This document shows, piece by piece, positions 1 through 10,690 of a DNA stretch of 64,000 bases. The translations under genes were made by a program, and so were the position numbers. This DNA is from Parelaphostrongylus tenuis (Eukaryota > Nematoda > Chromadorea > Rhabditida > Metastrongylidae): assembly GCA_019055375.1 (NCBI GenBank), contig JAHQIW010000454.1, positions 1 through 64,000 of the forward strand. Reading direction: 5' to 3'. Each line of letters opens with the position of its first letter. Within the stretch, counting starts at the first letter, position 1. The notes beneath the pieces are model-generated. The model had not been told where the DNA came from. It saw only the letters and a program-made list of their open reading frames with translations, and did not search any database.

Positions 1-195
1 GATTCCATTAGCTGACTTGCGTTGATTTGTTATTCGTCTTCGATTCCTTTATATATATGAGTAGACCCCCACAGGGGGACACTTGAACCGAAAGCCACCA
101 TACTACTGCTGAGCCTAGAATGGCGAAACAGGTCTGTATTGTAGTATCTAAGTGCCACACTGGACCTCATAAACCGCTTAAAACATGTTATCGTA
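1..195. repeat. Fragment of dispersed repeat, M1-like
   Basis: The stretch around 90-190 (accga.agc.acc, then gctgagcctagaatggcgaa, then agtgc) matches 59205-59310, where the same words occur in the same order next to an M1 element. It is probably the end of an M1-type miniature element cut by the window edge. No coding potential is visible. Confidence 0.4.
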
Positions 196-829
196 TAAAC
201 AAAACATATTACAAGAATGAAATTATTACACGCTGGTATTGGAGTGCCAGCTTTTTTCTTTGAAATGGAATGCTTATAATCCCTTTGTTGGGCGCCTCGT
301 TATAATCACTCAGTATCCTCGTTTTTCTCAATATCGTATATTTTACAGCAATTCCCTTACCTGTACTCAGCGCAGTTTCTCCCAAAATAATTTCTCCATT
401 ATAATGTGATTCTACATCCACTCTTGCTTTGACGTTGCATATTGTGTGCACTCTGGGATCTCTCTATACAAAATCAATGTTTGGATATGTCAGGGCCCGC
501 CTATGTTTTGAGCAGTTTGTCAAAAGGCCGCCATCCAGATAACCACCAAATTGATCCCGCTCTTTTCAGACATTCTGTTACGTCTTCAGTTCTTTGGAAA
601 TCGAGCTTTCTGTCCATATGGTACTAAGGCGACCGCTCATATGATTAATCAGTATGTTGTTGAAGATATCCTTTTATCTCAGTGCTAATGTTAGCCCGTA
701 TCTCCTGATTTTTTTCCGCAAACGGTTTCTTTCTAGCGCTCTGTTTATAAGGGTCCTACAATATATCCGTTATTACTAGTATAAGCTCTTGATACAAGGA
801 AATCCCTTAGATATTCGCTTTTAAAAAAT

Positions 830-1035
830 ATGCACTATTTGGAAGCATATTTTGAGCCTTTCATAAGGTCTGTGTGGCACTTAATCCGTGCAAGACACGT
901 GCTCCGCCGTTACAGCCTCGTCATTTACACGGTGCCTTTCCGTTCATTCAGTTTCGTGAGGAGATATGCACTTCTTGTTGAACTATACAACTTGTTCATA
1001 TGCTATGTGTGCATTATACCACATTCTTGAATTTT
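830..1035 (+). repeat. M1 miniature element fragment
   Basis: Carries the M1 signature: a [tc]ata.ggtctg..tggcactta..c.gtgcaagacacgtg block, then a c.gcc.t.cagcctcgtca block, then a cagtttcgtgaggagata block. The same order is seen at 1680, 7037, 8766 and 18880. It is absent from the equivalent place in copy B, so it inserted after the duplication or was lost from B. Confidence 0.5.
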
Positions 1036-1679
1036 TCATGGAAATCAAATGAATGTTCTAGGTTGATTGACATCTAACATCTAGTCCTTTTACCACTTTG
1101 CATAATAAGTCTTACTAGATTATTCTATGCACCTAGGTGCAATTATCGTTCTCAGTATTTCTACCAGGTATCTTTGCTACGGTTTTCTGATTCCCAATTT
1201 GCCACTCCAAATGTCGATTCAAACACAGTCTCGATCGTCCACAAATGTTCTTTCAATGAATGAGAATCCTAGGGTAAAATCAACGAACTTGTTGTAGTAA
1301 AAAATGCAACTCAATTGAAGATCGCGTGCTATTCGTTGCTCACGGCCTGATTACATCGTAATCATTTCTTAGCGTGGCCTCATTTAGCTCATTTTGCTAA
1401 AGCTAACCTGTCTGTTCATAACGTGGAACTCTTTCCTTGATTATTTCCTACCAAATTGTAAAAGTTTCTGCACGTCTTTACGCAATTCAGCAAGTTTAGG
1501 ATTCTATTCATTGTCCATCATCCTCTCGCTAATACATCGTATTCGAGCTGCCAGCTAACTAGATCCATGATTTCAACTACCGTAAGATCACAGCTTCGAA
1601 GAGCAGCAGAGTAGCAACTAAAAGTCCAAGATGTGAAGAATCGCAACCTATAGAGAATTTCCTGACAATTATTTTGAGT
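1036..1679. other. No recognised feature
   Basis: AT-rich sequence inside the insertion-rich part of copy A (830-2690) that has no counterpart in copy B. No ORF, RNA or repeat was recognised. Confidence 0.5.
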
Positions 1680-1955
1680 CGTTTATGTTGTTTGCTATGC
1701 GTACTTATACAGTACAAGACACGCGTCTCGGCCTTTCAGCCTTGCCAGTTGTATGATGTCAGCTCTGCGGGAGATATCTCCTAATAAGAGGAGCCAACGC
1801 CGAATTATTTGCAAGCTCCTTCGAATGAAAGAAATCTCCCAACGGTCGGTGTTGCATCTTCGATTGCTCCTGGCTAGTAATGGCTAAATAGACCTTTTGT
1901 GGCGAGTGTTTCTTGAGACCACGCTTAATTTTCAATATGTCCGATAGTTGTTTTA
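1680..1955 (+). mobile_element. M1 miniature inverted-repeat element
   Basis: Full-length-looking M1 copy. It begins at the gcgtacttatacagtacaag block, continues through the acacgcgtctcggcctttcagcc block and the ctgcgggagatatctcc.aataagagg block, and ends in tgtttcttgagaccacgctta. The next copy (1957-2289) follows at once in the opposite orientation. Non-coding, so it would depend on transposase in trans. Confidence 0.55.
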
Positions 1956-1956
1956 A

Positions 1957-2289
1957 GCCATGCATGTGGTCTGTTATGAGCACTTATACAGTGCAAGTCA
2001 AGTATTTCGACTCTATGGAAACTTGAACGTGCTCTCAAAAAACACTTGAAATGAATGGTACGATATCTCACGGTAATCAACCAAGAGCAATCCAATGCGC
2101 AACACTGCTCATTTGGTGATTACTTTCACTTGACGGAGCGTGTAATCGGCGCAGCCACCTCTTAGTAGAGGATATCTTTCCAACAGAACTGACTCAACCG
2201 TAAGGCATCGCGCAATTGACGAGGATGGAAGGCTGAAACACGTGTCTTACTCTGTATAAGTGCCCATAACAGGGTTACATTCATGGCTC
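1957..2289 (-). mobile_element. M1 miniature element with ~43-bp terminal inverted repeats
   Basis: The left end (1957-2000, starting agccatgcatgtggtctgtt) is the approximate reverse complement of the right end (about 2247-2289, ending acattcatggct). The two ends share the core ggtctgttatg.gcacttatacag. The interior is non-coding and matches the 1680-1955 copy in inverted orientation. Length (333 bp) and structure fit a MITE. No target-site duplication was confidently identified. Confidence 0.6.
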
Positions 2290-2699
2290 AGAATTGATTA
2301 CCAGGCATATTGGATTTGAGTGTGGTCTTAAAACACTTGAAAGAAATGGTATCTTGCTAAGGAGAACTGATGACAACAATTTCAGTTTTACGCTTCCACG
2401 AGTGTTCGCTAGAATTCATTTTAGATCTTTCAGATTTTTTTTTAAAGGTTTACTTCACTTAGTTCCTTTCTTAAGTCCTTAAAAACGACCCATATTCATT
2501 TCTATTACGGACCCCCATAGCAGTAACCTAGATGTGCTGCACTTTTTATAGCCGCGGTCACTTCACTGAAGCCAATGTCAATGGAATACGGATGACTTAA
2601 TCCGCAACGACTAGAGAACATTGTGAATCAGTTTTAACTTACCGACTCAAAGACTGTCAGTCTCCTTCGAACTTAAATTAACATATACCCAACATATAT
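2290..2699. other. M1 remnant then unrecognised sequence
   Basis: Positions 2310-2360 repeat M1 end sequence (gtcttaaaacacttgaaa.ga, as at 2035-2055). From 2400 to the RTE 5' end nothing is recognised. Confidence 0.4.
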
Positions 2700-2700
2700 G

Positions 2701-5700
2701 CACGGATCTCCCTCTCTGAAGGATCTTGCCTGCCCGGTCAGCAGCGAGGGCAAATGCCGCGACACCAGGTGGTGGATAGGGGAGTAAACGCGAACCAAAA
2801 GCGACTGTGTGCTTCCTAGAGACGCAGGTGGATTCAGGGGATGAGATCCCTACTTCTGCAGTTATTTCTATGAGTCAAGTCGGCCAAACGCCTGCAATCA
2901 AGCGGCTGTGAAGTATATGGGATGCGGTTAGGAGTCGCTTCCAATAAATAAGCTCTTGTTCCTCCGAGAGAGACTGGCAAGCTACTCGTGAGTACTCAGC
3001 CCCCACGTTTAGAACCTGGCAAGCTATACGTTGGGTATCAAAATGCTAGAAACAGCAAAAAATATAGGCTTCATTCCACTGACCCCGAAGGAGCCGGTGG
3101 TACGGCAGCGCCAGGTAGGATGATTACAGAGACACTGTTGAAATCTCAGAGCCAAACTAGGCTGCCAAAATGGAAACGGACTAAAATGACGATCTGTGCC
3201 TATAATGCACGAACACCTGCTCACCAGTCCGTTGTAGAAGATTTACTGATTCAAGCAAGAAAGTGAAGGCGCGAGAAGGTACGACGTCATTGGCCTAGAT
3301 GAAACAAGAAGAGCCATTCTTTTTACGCTGTTTATGACACCGGAGAAAAACTGTTCTTTGGAACATGTGATAGTAGAGGTGTCGGCTGCATTGGCGTCCT
3401 CGTAAAATCGAATTTGACCGTAGACATCAATTCATTCAAACAACGAACCACCCGTATTGAACGATTACGGTTGAAACGATGTGGTTCTATGCTAGCTTTG
3501 ACCATCTTCGTTGCTTGCGCACCAACATTAAGGTGTGACGAAGATGAAGTCGAAGCGTTCTATATGCACCTTGAGAAAATTTTCAGGCAAAAATTGGGCG
3601 TAGAAGAATGTCTGAAAAACGTCACATTGGGGACCACGGACTAGAACGAAATGAATAGGATGAGAGGCTATCTGAGTTTATCATGACGACCCAAACCATC
3701 TATGGTAACTCACAATTCCAAAAGCCACACTCTCAGCGATGGACGTGGGAGTCTCCAAATGGAGAGTACCATAACGAAGTAAACCACATCTTAGTAGACT
3801 GAAAGTATTTGCTTGATCGATGTCGCTGTTGCTGCTAAATTATACACGAGATCAGACCATCGTCTCCTTCGCGCAATGTTCCGTTTTTCACTTAAAGGAG
3901 AGGAAACCGCTAAATTCAAATAACGAAGTCTCAAAACTACCATTACCTGGTATGTATCAAAATAACTAGTTGGCTTTTAAGGAGATACCGATGTCGAGAG
4001 CATCGATGAAGAACACGATCGACTCGTTGTTTATCTTCGCCTCGGCGCTTTGAAAGCAGAAACTCCTAAAGTGACGAAGAGGTGCTTGTCTCCGTAGAAA
4101 CTCGAGCTGATACGTCAACGTGGAATTGCACGAGCTACAAGCAACCATAACCTTATGTCCGAACTTGTGAAACGCTGCAGAGAAGCGTTAAATGAAGACC
4201 TCAAAGAGAGAGGAGCAGCAGTTATCGCAGAAGCTGCAGAAGCTGTGAAGAGCATTCGCAAAGCCCAGCGAGGCTTCGCCAATAATAAAGCTATGATGAT
4301 TGCACTCTGACGCGCTGACGGGACACTTACAGCTTCGAGAAGGGCCATGGAGAAAATCATCCACCATACTACTCGGATCTCTTCACTAACCATGTCCTCT
4401 TACCGTCATATAAGTTGAAAGAGGACGAATATGTCGTCCCACCTGTCCTTCTTTCCGAAATCCGACATGTTCTATCGTCGGTGAAGAACAGAACAACACC
4501 CGCTCCAGGCAGGACTAAACCAGAACACCTGAAGAGCTTGCCGCCAGTTCTCATCAACACCCTGCGTCGACTCTTCACACGCTATCAGTCAGAAAGCAAG
4601 ATTCCCAATCAATGGAATACCAATGAGACCGTGTTGTTGTTTGAAAGGGAGGCGTTCACGACATAGGCATTTATCACCTAATCTGCTTGCTGTCCGCTGT
4701 CTATAAACTCTCAACTCGAGTCATCCCAAACAGGGCTGACAAAACACTGGACGAAGGACAGCCATGCGAACAAGCAGGGTTTGCAAAAATCATTTAGTAC
4801 CATGGACCACATCCACACGATTACTAGACTCATTGAAGTTTCACGAGAGTACAAAGAACCACTTTGTCTCACTCCCAATGATCTGAAGAAAGCCTTTAAT
4901 TCAGTGGAAACAGAGCCTGTTATAGGGGCTTCGGATAACCAGGGCGTCCCTACTCCGTACATAATGATCCTTCGTGAGCATCATGAAGATTTCACGACCA
5001 TAATATTCCCATTCTACAACAATGCCATTATTGACGTAAGAAACGTAAGAAAGAGGTTCGATGAGGCGATAAAATTTCGCTAAAATTATTCACAGCCACT
5101 CTCGAAGTCGCCATGGGAGCACATGGGACGATATGGGAGTGATAATTGACGGTCGACATTTGAAGCATCTTTGCTTTGCTGATGATATCAGCCTCATAAC
5201 ATCAAACATCAGGCAAGCGGAACAAATGTTAACCAATTTCGACATCGCCTGTGGAAACACTGGTCTTCAATTAAGTCTGAAGAAAACGACGTTCATGAGG
5301 AGTAGATGGGTTTTCAATGCCCTATTCGGGCTCAACGGAACGAAAATTCCCAAATGCTCCGGTTACGTCTATCTAGGTCGTTAAATCAACATGATGAAAG
5401 CCCTAGCTCCAAAATTGAGCAAGAGGAAACGAGCGGCTTGGGAAACGTTAAAGAGCATCGAAAATGTTGTGAAGAGGGCAAAGAACATCTAGAACATCTA
5501 ACTCGTGCTCATCTTCTCTACTTGGCTATAATTGCTGTCGTAGCGTAGGCAGCAGAAACCTGGTCGTTACTTAAGCAGGATGAAAGATCATTTGGCGTTA
5601 TTGAACGCGCAGTCCAAAGGTCGATGCTAGGAATATCCCGTATCTCGCAAATATGAGAAAGGATCCGAAGTCCGAACCAACGTCGAAGATTGGAGATCAA

Positions 5701-6046
5701 AAACGCCGTTCTACACGCCAGGGGATCGCAAATAAGGTGAGCCGGACATGTGATGCGCTTCAACGACAACCGGTGGACAAGAGCTGTTACTAACTGTGCT
5801 CCTCGAGGTGTCGAGGTCCTACAAGAAGACCACCAACCTAATGGTCTGGTGTCTTTACGAAGAACCTGGAGGAAAGATTTGATGCTCAACGAATCCTTAG
5901 AGCTAGGAGGACGTACTGGGGCTATTCAAACTTACGATAGGGAAAATGGAAGTGTTTCTGGTGCCCACTCGAATCACTCGACGATTCACGGGGCGACAGG
6001 TGATATAGATGGCATCCAATGACGTTGAGTAATGTTCAAAACGTTT
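2701..6046 (+). mobile_element. RTE-type non-LTR retrotransposon, degenerate (copy A)
   Basis: The element begins with a 5' untranslated block (cacggatctccc, the gcgaaccaaaagcga region, then the cctccgagagagactggcaag block). This block also occurs at 14353, 17020 and 22829. It is followed by a broken endonuclease-RT ORF. The 3' end is the short repeated tail ggtgatata seen in other copies here as ggtgata or (TA)n, which fits the simple-repeat tails known for RTE elements. It lies in the duplicated block, so copies A and B probably descend from one insertion. Confidence 0.85.
3186..6018 (+). pseudogene. RTE endonuclease/reverse transcriptase pseudogene
   Basis: The ancestral product was a single polyprotein with an N-terminal AP-type endonuclease and a reverse transcriptase, acting in target-primed reverse transcription. 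The N terminus MTICAYNARTPAHQS (3186 onward), then ETRR, YAVYDTGE, RGVG.IGVLVKSN and TIFV.CAPT cover the endonuclease to about 3640 with stops and indels. RT begins near 4415: EIRHVLSSVKNRTTP.PGR, KPEHLKSLPPVLINTL, DHIHTITRLIEVSREYKEP, LKKAFNSVE (motif A region) and HLCFADDISLITS (FADD retained, 5160-5215). The C-terminal part RFNDNRWTRAV (5755-5790) is characteristic of this family. At least six frame changes or stops were noted. Not functional. Confidence 0.85.
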
Positions 6047-6119
6047 CTACAAGGCGGGACACGAACCCGCATTTCACTGGATCAGGGACGCGTGCTCAAG
6101 CCCGTTGCACCTCCGACGC
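6047..6119 (-). repeat. tRNA-like sequence (tRNA pseudogene or SINE head)
   Basis: On the minus strand this reads as a 73-nt tRNA-like fold. There is a box A-like GGTGCAACGGG with a perfect GTGC/GCAC D stem, and box B GGGTTCGTGTCCC with a perfect GCGGG/CCCGC T stem. The 5' acceptor strand GCGTCGG would pair 7/7 with the CTGGCGC 3' strand found in the plus-strand relative at 28651-28657, but here the 3' strand has decayed. The anticodon arm is degenerate, so no isotype is assigned. It lies just past the RTE tail. Confidence 0.5.
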
Positions 6120-6570
6120 CTGTTCTGTTACTGCTCTTTCTACTTTACATCGCATTCATCTGTCGAGGTTGATGAGACATCGTAATGCACGCCATTTGTG
6201 ATCTCTCCTCTCCTCTTCTCGGCTACCTCATCGCAAAGAGATTTGCCTCCTATTTCACTTCTGAGCTTGATGAGGCTCACTCAAGATGGAAAGAGAAAGA
6301 GATAAGAGTACGGCTTCCAAATGAGTTCAGTGAGCAAAGCGCTATCACCCAAGCAGAAAACGAGTCAGGATTAAGTTGTCATGTCTTTGTACTCATCTAA
6401 AGGTAGACGCAAGGTAGGAACGTCCTGAGAAGTGTTTGTTATGAAAAAAGACAACAAATATTGCACACTTGTAATTTCTTTTGTGCGCGTACTTGCTGAA
6501 ATTTTCGCCGTCAGATTCTCAGTATTTTGGTGTATGGTGCTGAAAACAATTTTACGAAGTCTGAAAACTT
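6120..6570. other. Spacer upstream of the secreted-protein gene
   Basis: Conserved between duplication copies A and B at the DNA level. Short ORFs here shift frame between copies, so they are not under protein constraint. No promoter motif is recognisable. Confidence 0.45.
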
Positions 6571-6574
6571 TTAG
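6571..6574 (+). promoter_or_regulatory. Candidate trans-splice acceptor abutting the start codon
   Basis: The sequence acttttag ends exactly one base before ATG at 6575, as in many nematode SL trans-spliced genes. In copy B the equivalent bases are ctttgg, so the AG is lost. No outron boundary or SL evidence is available from sequence alone. Confidence 0.35.
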
Positions 6575-6907
6575 ATGAGAGCTGTTTATAACTTCGTCGT
6601 GTTCGCGGTCGTTTGTGTTATGGTTAGCAGAGGTCAATCCAGCGGCAACAACACAACCGCTACGTCTGAAAGTGCCAAAAACGCAATTAACGTCACTACT
6701 ACTGCGGAAACCACAGACGTATCCACTAATGAAAGTACTGACGTATCTACTGCTAAGGAAACTACGGACGCAACATCTACTGAAGAAACCACAAGCGAAC
6801 TGACTTTAGAGTCAACTACGAAGCACTACGTAGATGGTGTTTACTTGGTGCAGACTATCTGGGTTCGTATATGCAACATATTTCATTGGTTCTTTACAAT
6901 ATTCTGA
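6575..6907 (+). CDS. Small secreted Thr/Ser-rich mucin-like protein
   Basis: A 110-residue ORF with a convincing signal peptide: MRAVYNF followed by the hydrophobic run VVFAVVCVMV, with likely cleavage near Gly20-Gln21. Residues 22-83 are almost entirely Thr, Ser, Glu, Asp, Asn and Ala, with repeated ETTD.ST or TTDATST-type motifs suited to O-glycosylation. N-glycosylation sequons occur at Asn25, Asn26, Asn39 and Asn52. The C terminus (residues 89-110) is hydrophobic and aromatic (VYLVQTIW..., FHWFFTIF) and could be a membrane segment. Alternatively it may be readthrough past a missed splice. The family is unrecognised; a secreted or surface role is inferred from composition only. The paralogue at 26688 is frameshifted. 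The start is chosen because the signal peptide begins there and a splice acceptor abuts it. Confidence 0.55.
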   Translation: MRAVYNFVVFAVVCVMVSRGQSSGNNTTATSESAKNAINVTTTAETTDVSTNESTDVSTAKETTDATSTEETTSELTLESTTKHYVDGVYLVQTIWVRICNIFHWFFTIF

Positions 6908-7036
6908 AGTCCGTTCAGAAGTAGCGTGGCACAAACGAAGTGTTTTCTACATTATCCTATCACTCTGTCTGTAACGTGTGTAGCGCTTGCTAATGAAAAA
7001 TATCATAGCCTTTTTAGTTTCTATATGCCTAACAGG

Positions 7037-7330
7037 TCATTTTTGAGCCATGTATGTAGTCTGTTATGGGCATTTATACAGCACAGTACACCTGTTTCTG
7101 CCTTCCGGCCTCGTATTGCAGGTGCCTTACGTTTCAATCAGTTCTGCGGGAGACATCCCCTGCAAAGAGGTGCTGACGGCGTATATTACACGCTCCATCA
7201 AGTGAAAAAATTCAATAAATGCGTAGTGTTGCACACTCGCTTTCTCTTTGTTGGTACTCGTAATATTCTACTTTTCATTTCGAGTGTTTCTTTGGACTAA
7301 GCTCAAAATGCTGTTTACCTGATAGGGTGA
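7037..7330 (+). mobile_element. M1 miniature element inserted in copy A
   Basis: Begins gagccatgtatgtagtctgtt and ends near tgatagggtgatttttgagc. The internal order of M1 blocks is the same as at 1680. Copy B has no equivalent sequence at 27058-27060, giving a clean presence/absence difference between the duplicates. Confidence 0.6.
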
Positions 7331-7529
7331 TTTTTGAGCTATCAGCACTTATCTCTGTTATGTTATGTGCACATTCATTGCACTGTACAAGTGTCCATGA
7401 CAAACCACCTACACTATTCACAAACAATCTATCAGGCACATAGAATTCTGAGCTTGCTTTTAAGAACTACCAGAACCAAAAGATGTGGTTCTCAGTTTCA
7501 CCGAAAAAAATTTTTTGCCTTATACTTTC

Positions 7530-7740
7530 ACCAAATTAAAAAAGCCCTAATTGAGCAAATGAATATGCTATAGGACAGTGCGCTCAAACAGTCAAGGCGA
7601 ATTTGCCGAAAATTTGGCCAAAAGCTTCTGGAGAATATTCACCGACCTCGCGCAAGGTTTATCTGAAAGAACAAGTTAATTCAGTTTCTATGCCGAGGTT
7701 TAGTGAAAGTCGGTCTATCGAGCGGACATATGTTCATTTC
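7530..7740 (+). repeat. Fossil Penelope-type terminal repeat (copy A)
   Basis: Contains a decayed hammerhead-like core (aaggcgaatttgccgaaaa near 7598-7616) followed by a gacctcgcg block, then tatgccgaggtttagtgaaag near 7690. The same two blocks flank the palindrome at 12788-13090, and copy B has the equivalent at 27100-27260. The CUGANGA segment is lost, so no active ribozyme is expected. Confidence 0.45.
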
Positions 7741-8765
7741 ATGATGAGAGTAGCATTTATGTGACACCTGGAGAAGTCACATTGTCGCAAGGGTGATAAG
7801 ATACAAGCATTTTGATTGTTAGTGCCTTTCTGTTTGAACTTTTGTTAAACTTTAATCACTAAGATAAGCAATAGAGAAATTAGGAATTTACGATTCAAAG
7901 GATTACCAAGATTTGTACTGATGTGCTTACGATAGTAAATGGAATATTAAGACTGTACTAAAAGCCGCTTTCTATCAAATCCAACCATATGAATAAAACT
8001 TCCCATGCCATAGTTATAGCAGCGGTTATGTTGGCAGTTACAGGAGAATCAAGTAATTGATACATGCTGTCAAAACAATGTGGTGTGTTTCTGGAGAAAC
8101 TTAACCTAATCTGAACACTGATGTGGAAAAGTGAACGCTAGAATAGATAGCATCGTGTTTTACCAATCACATCGCACTCATACTTCGAAAAACAACCAGA
8201 TGTTCTGTGAGGAAACGTTATTTGTTTGCATTCAAATTTTGCGCCGCAGAAAAGCAGGAAAGGAGTTCTTTTCGGGTGCAAAAAATCAAAACCTAGAGCG
8301 ACCCAGCAAATTTTGCATGCTCTTCATGTTTTCCTCTTAGCACCGCTTAACGAACTTCTATTTAAAATTTAATTGCTGAGGGACCATTTATTATCCCACT
8401 GTTTCGCACATCTGGAAATCACATTGATTCAACAAATTTTTAGTTACAAGCTGATCATTAGGCAGCTTATCAGCCATTCCCACAACAAGTATCTGACCTA
8501 TTTTTTTGAGGGGACTCTAGATCGATAAAAGAGGCCTAATCGATGACTACATGCTGCTTGTCGAAGATTAAAATGTGTGACAAAATTGCCTCTTAATTGT
8601 ATTATGGAGTTGGTAGAAAAGATTGAAGAACTAAATTGGTCATACTGTCACCAGCAACTCTGGTAATAATTATCAGCTAAAGGGATTTTTAGCAGGAGGA
8701 TTTAGATCGGCATAGACAATGAAAGGTTTTAAAAGGTATATGAAGCCCGTAAGAATTATTTGAGC
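7741..8765. other. Duplicated spacer without recognised gene
   Basis: Matches copy B 27260-28270. Short ORFs are not preserved in frame between the copies. Nothing else was recognised. Confidence 0.45.
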
Positions 8766-9165
8766 CAGCATGTCATGTGGTCTGCTAAATGGGCTGAATT
8801 GTAAAGCCCAAAGCACGTGTTTTGACCTTGATGGTCTTATCAGTCGGGCGGTGCCCCTTCGTCTTCAACGAGCCTTCTCGCAGCGCTCAGTCCCTGTGCT
8901 AAGAGTAGGCGACGACGAACATTTTACACTGCAAGTCAAGCGAATTTATCACTGAACACATAGTGCTGTACACTCGATTGCTCTTGGCTGGTATTATTAG
9001 TATATCCCCCTTTCCTTTAGAGTGTTTTCTTAAGACCACGCTCAAATTTCAATATATTTCGTGATATTATTTGTGGCAACATATCATGTGGTCTGCTAAA
9101 TGGGCTCATGGAGCATGGCCTTATAGAGCCCGAAACACGTGTTTCGACCTTGACGGCCTCATCAG
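8766..9165 (+). mobile_element. M1 insertion: one complete plus one partial copy in tandem
   Basis: The head catgtggtctgctaaatggg occurs at 8772 and again at 9083. The first unit runs through the gtgttttcttaagaccacgctcaa block and the second breaks off after ggcctcatcag. Copy B passes straight from about 28270 to the sequence equivalent to 9166, so this is an A-specific insertion. Confidence 0.6.
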
Positions 9166-9498
9166 AGCTGTTCATCTCACTGCACATGAAGCTGTTTACT
9201 CTAAGAAATGATGTCGAGGTCTCTGCACCTATTATGCTCCGCCGCACTTTTTAGTAAAGGAGTATCACCACATTTTGTTTTGATATGGATGTAATAACAG
9301 GACTAATTCACACCAGTCTTGTCCTTTCAACGATTTTTTCCTTTGCTCGGAATTCTCATTGGGGAAAACCGCCCGTGATCCTACCCTTCCGAAGTTTAAC
9401 TTCAGGTAGAAAGTATGAAGAATGGTGCAATCAAATTTACCTCTCACAATTCAAATAAAAACTTAAGAAAGGTGGCCGAAAGATTCTTATCTGATGCA

Positions 9499-9570
9499 GA
9501 GTCAGTATGCAACACTTCAAACACGCGCCCTCCGATAAGGTGAAATGTGGTTTTGAGTCCCACCTGGCGC
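9499..9570 (+). repeat. tRNA-like sequence, decayed (copy A)
   Basis: A 72-nt segment aligned to 28586-28657 in copy B. The acceptor strands GAGTCAG and CTGGCGC pair at 6 of 7 positions (counting G-U), the T arm is GTGG.../CCAC, and box B has decayed to TTTTGAGTCC. Box A is damaged (TATGCAACACT). Judged a pseudogene or SINE-derived relic. Confidence 0.4.
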
Positions 9571-10189
9571 GAAGTTTTGCATATCGCTCTACATCAGTGA
9601 GTATATTTACAACATCATACCACCGCTAGAAGCAATTAAATAGAAAAAGGAATCTTGCTTGACTAGATCAGACATTAAGAAACTACGCGATCTCGAATGG
9701 ATCAAACTGCGAAAGTACTCAGCGACGAGTATTTTAGAAACTACGCGAACAGATGGAATGTCAAGACCACACTGGCTTTGAAGAATACTCCGTGATTTTG
9801 TGGACTCTTCTGGGCTCACTATACGCACTCACTATTCGAGTCCATTCAAAGTCAACTTGATCGCTTCTCTATTTTTTTTTAGTCAAATCGAAGTACTTCA
9901 AGAGAAAAAAATGCAAAATAAGCTCCTTCGCCCTTTTGAGTGGAAAGGAATATTTTCAAAATTCAAGCATAAGAAGTCCAAGAAATCACCTGCATTAGAA
10001 TTCACGATGACGCTTCTATGAAAATCAGATTCTGAGAGAATTCTCAAAGATCTGTGAGTCTGCCTGAAATTTTATTCTCTAAAATGTAAGAGTAGCTCGC
10101 TTAAGTTTTGCTCACCCTAAGCTGCTTCAGAACACTTTATCTTTCTTTTGGTTGGTCTCTTTTATAAACCTATTTATCGGATGGTCTTC
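9571..10189. other. Duplicated spacer without recognised gene
   Basis: Matches copy B 28658-29330, apart from a B-only insertion of about 65 bp near 28860-28925. No coding region recognised. Confidence 0.45.
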
Positions 10190-10690
10190 TCACGGTGTGT
10201 TTGACATCCTCAAGAATTTAGTCGGTAACTGCTTTTGTCCATCGGTTGCAGCTGAAACTTGATTGCGTTACATATCCAGACCATTTCATTTTCAAGAGTG
10301 TAAAAGTGCGCCTATATATCAACTGTTGATGTGGATTGGAATTGGAAATCTTTCTTTTGTGGGTGAGAAAGGAGTACTACTAATCATGACTTTTCAACTG
10401 TACGGGCGATATTGCTGGGTCATCCATAATCGCGTTTAAATAGCAACCAGGCTTCTGAAGCACGTGTTGCTCAGAAATAACTGCTGATTCGAAAAGGTAG
10501 TCGCGGAGACAGGTGTTCTTTGTTAGCTTCAATACCTGCCCAATACTTGTGGTAGTTTATCGAGCAAGTCGCTTTCTCCTGCGCAACTTTTGAGTTAGGC
10601 TCCTCATGATGACTTACCGACCTAGGGCCAGTGCACGAACTGTATTGGTTGATGCAATTGAGTGTAAAGTTTTTATTAGTCTGTAGCACA
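10190..10690 (-). mobile_element. Ancient antisense RTE 3' fragment (copy A)
   Basis: On the minus strand the order of sequence words matches the RTE C-terminal region seen at 35091-36050: the gtcggtaac.gcttttgtccatcggttg block (10221-10250), then gacc.ggtttct..cgtacg-type words and a gacga.ttac.gacct.g block. It is heavily mutated with no useful ORF. Present in copy B at 29340-29850, so it predates the duplication. Confidence 0.55.

Noticed and set aside
209..451. 80-codon minus-strand ORF near the window start
   Set aside because: The homologous sequence in duplication copy B (about 22207-22450) is not open in the same frame.
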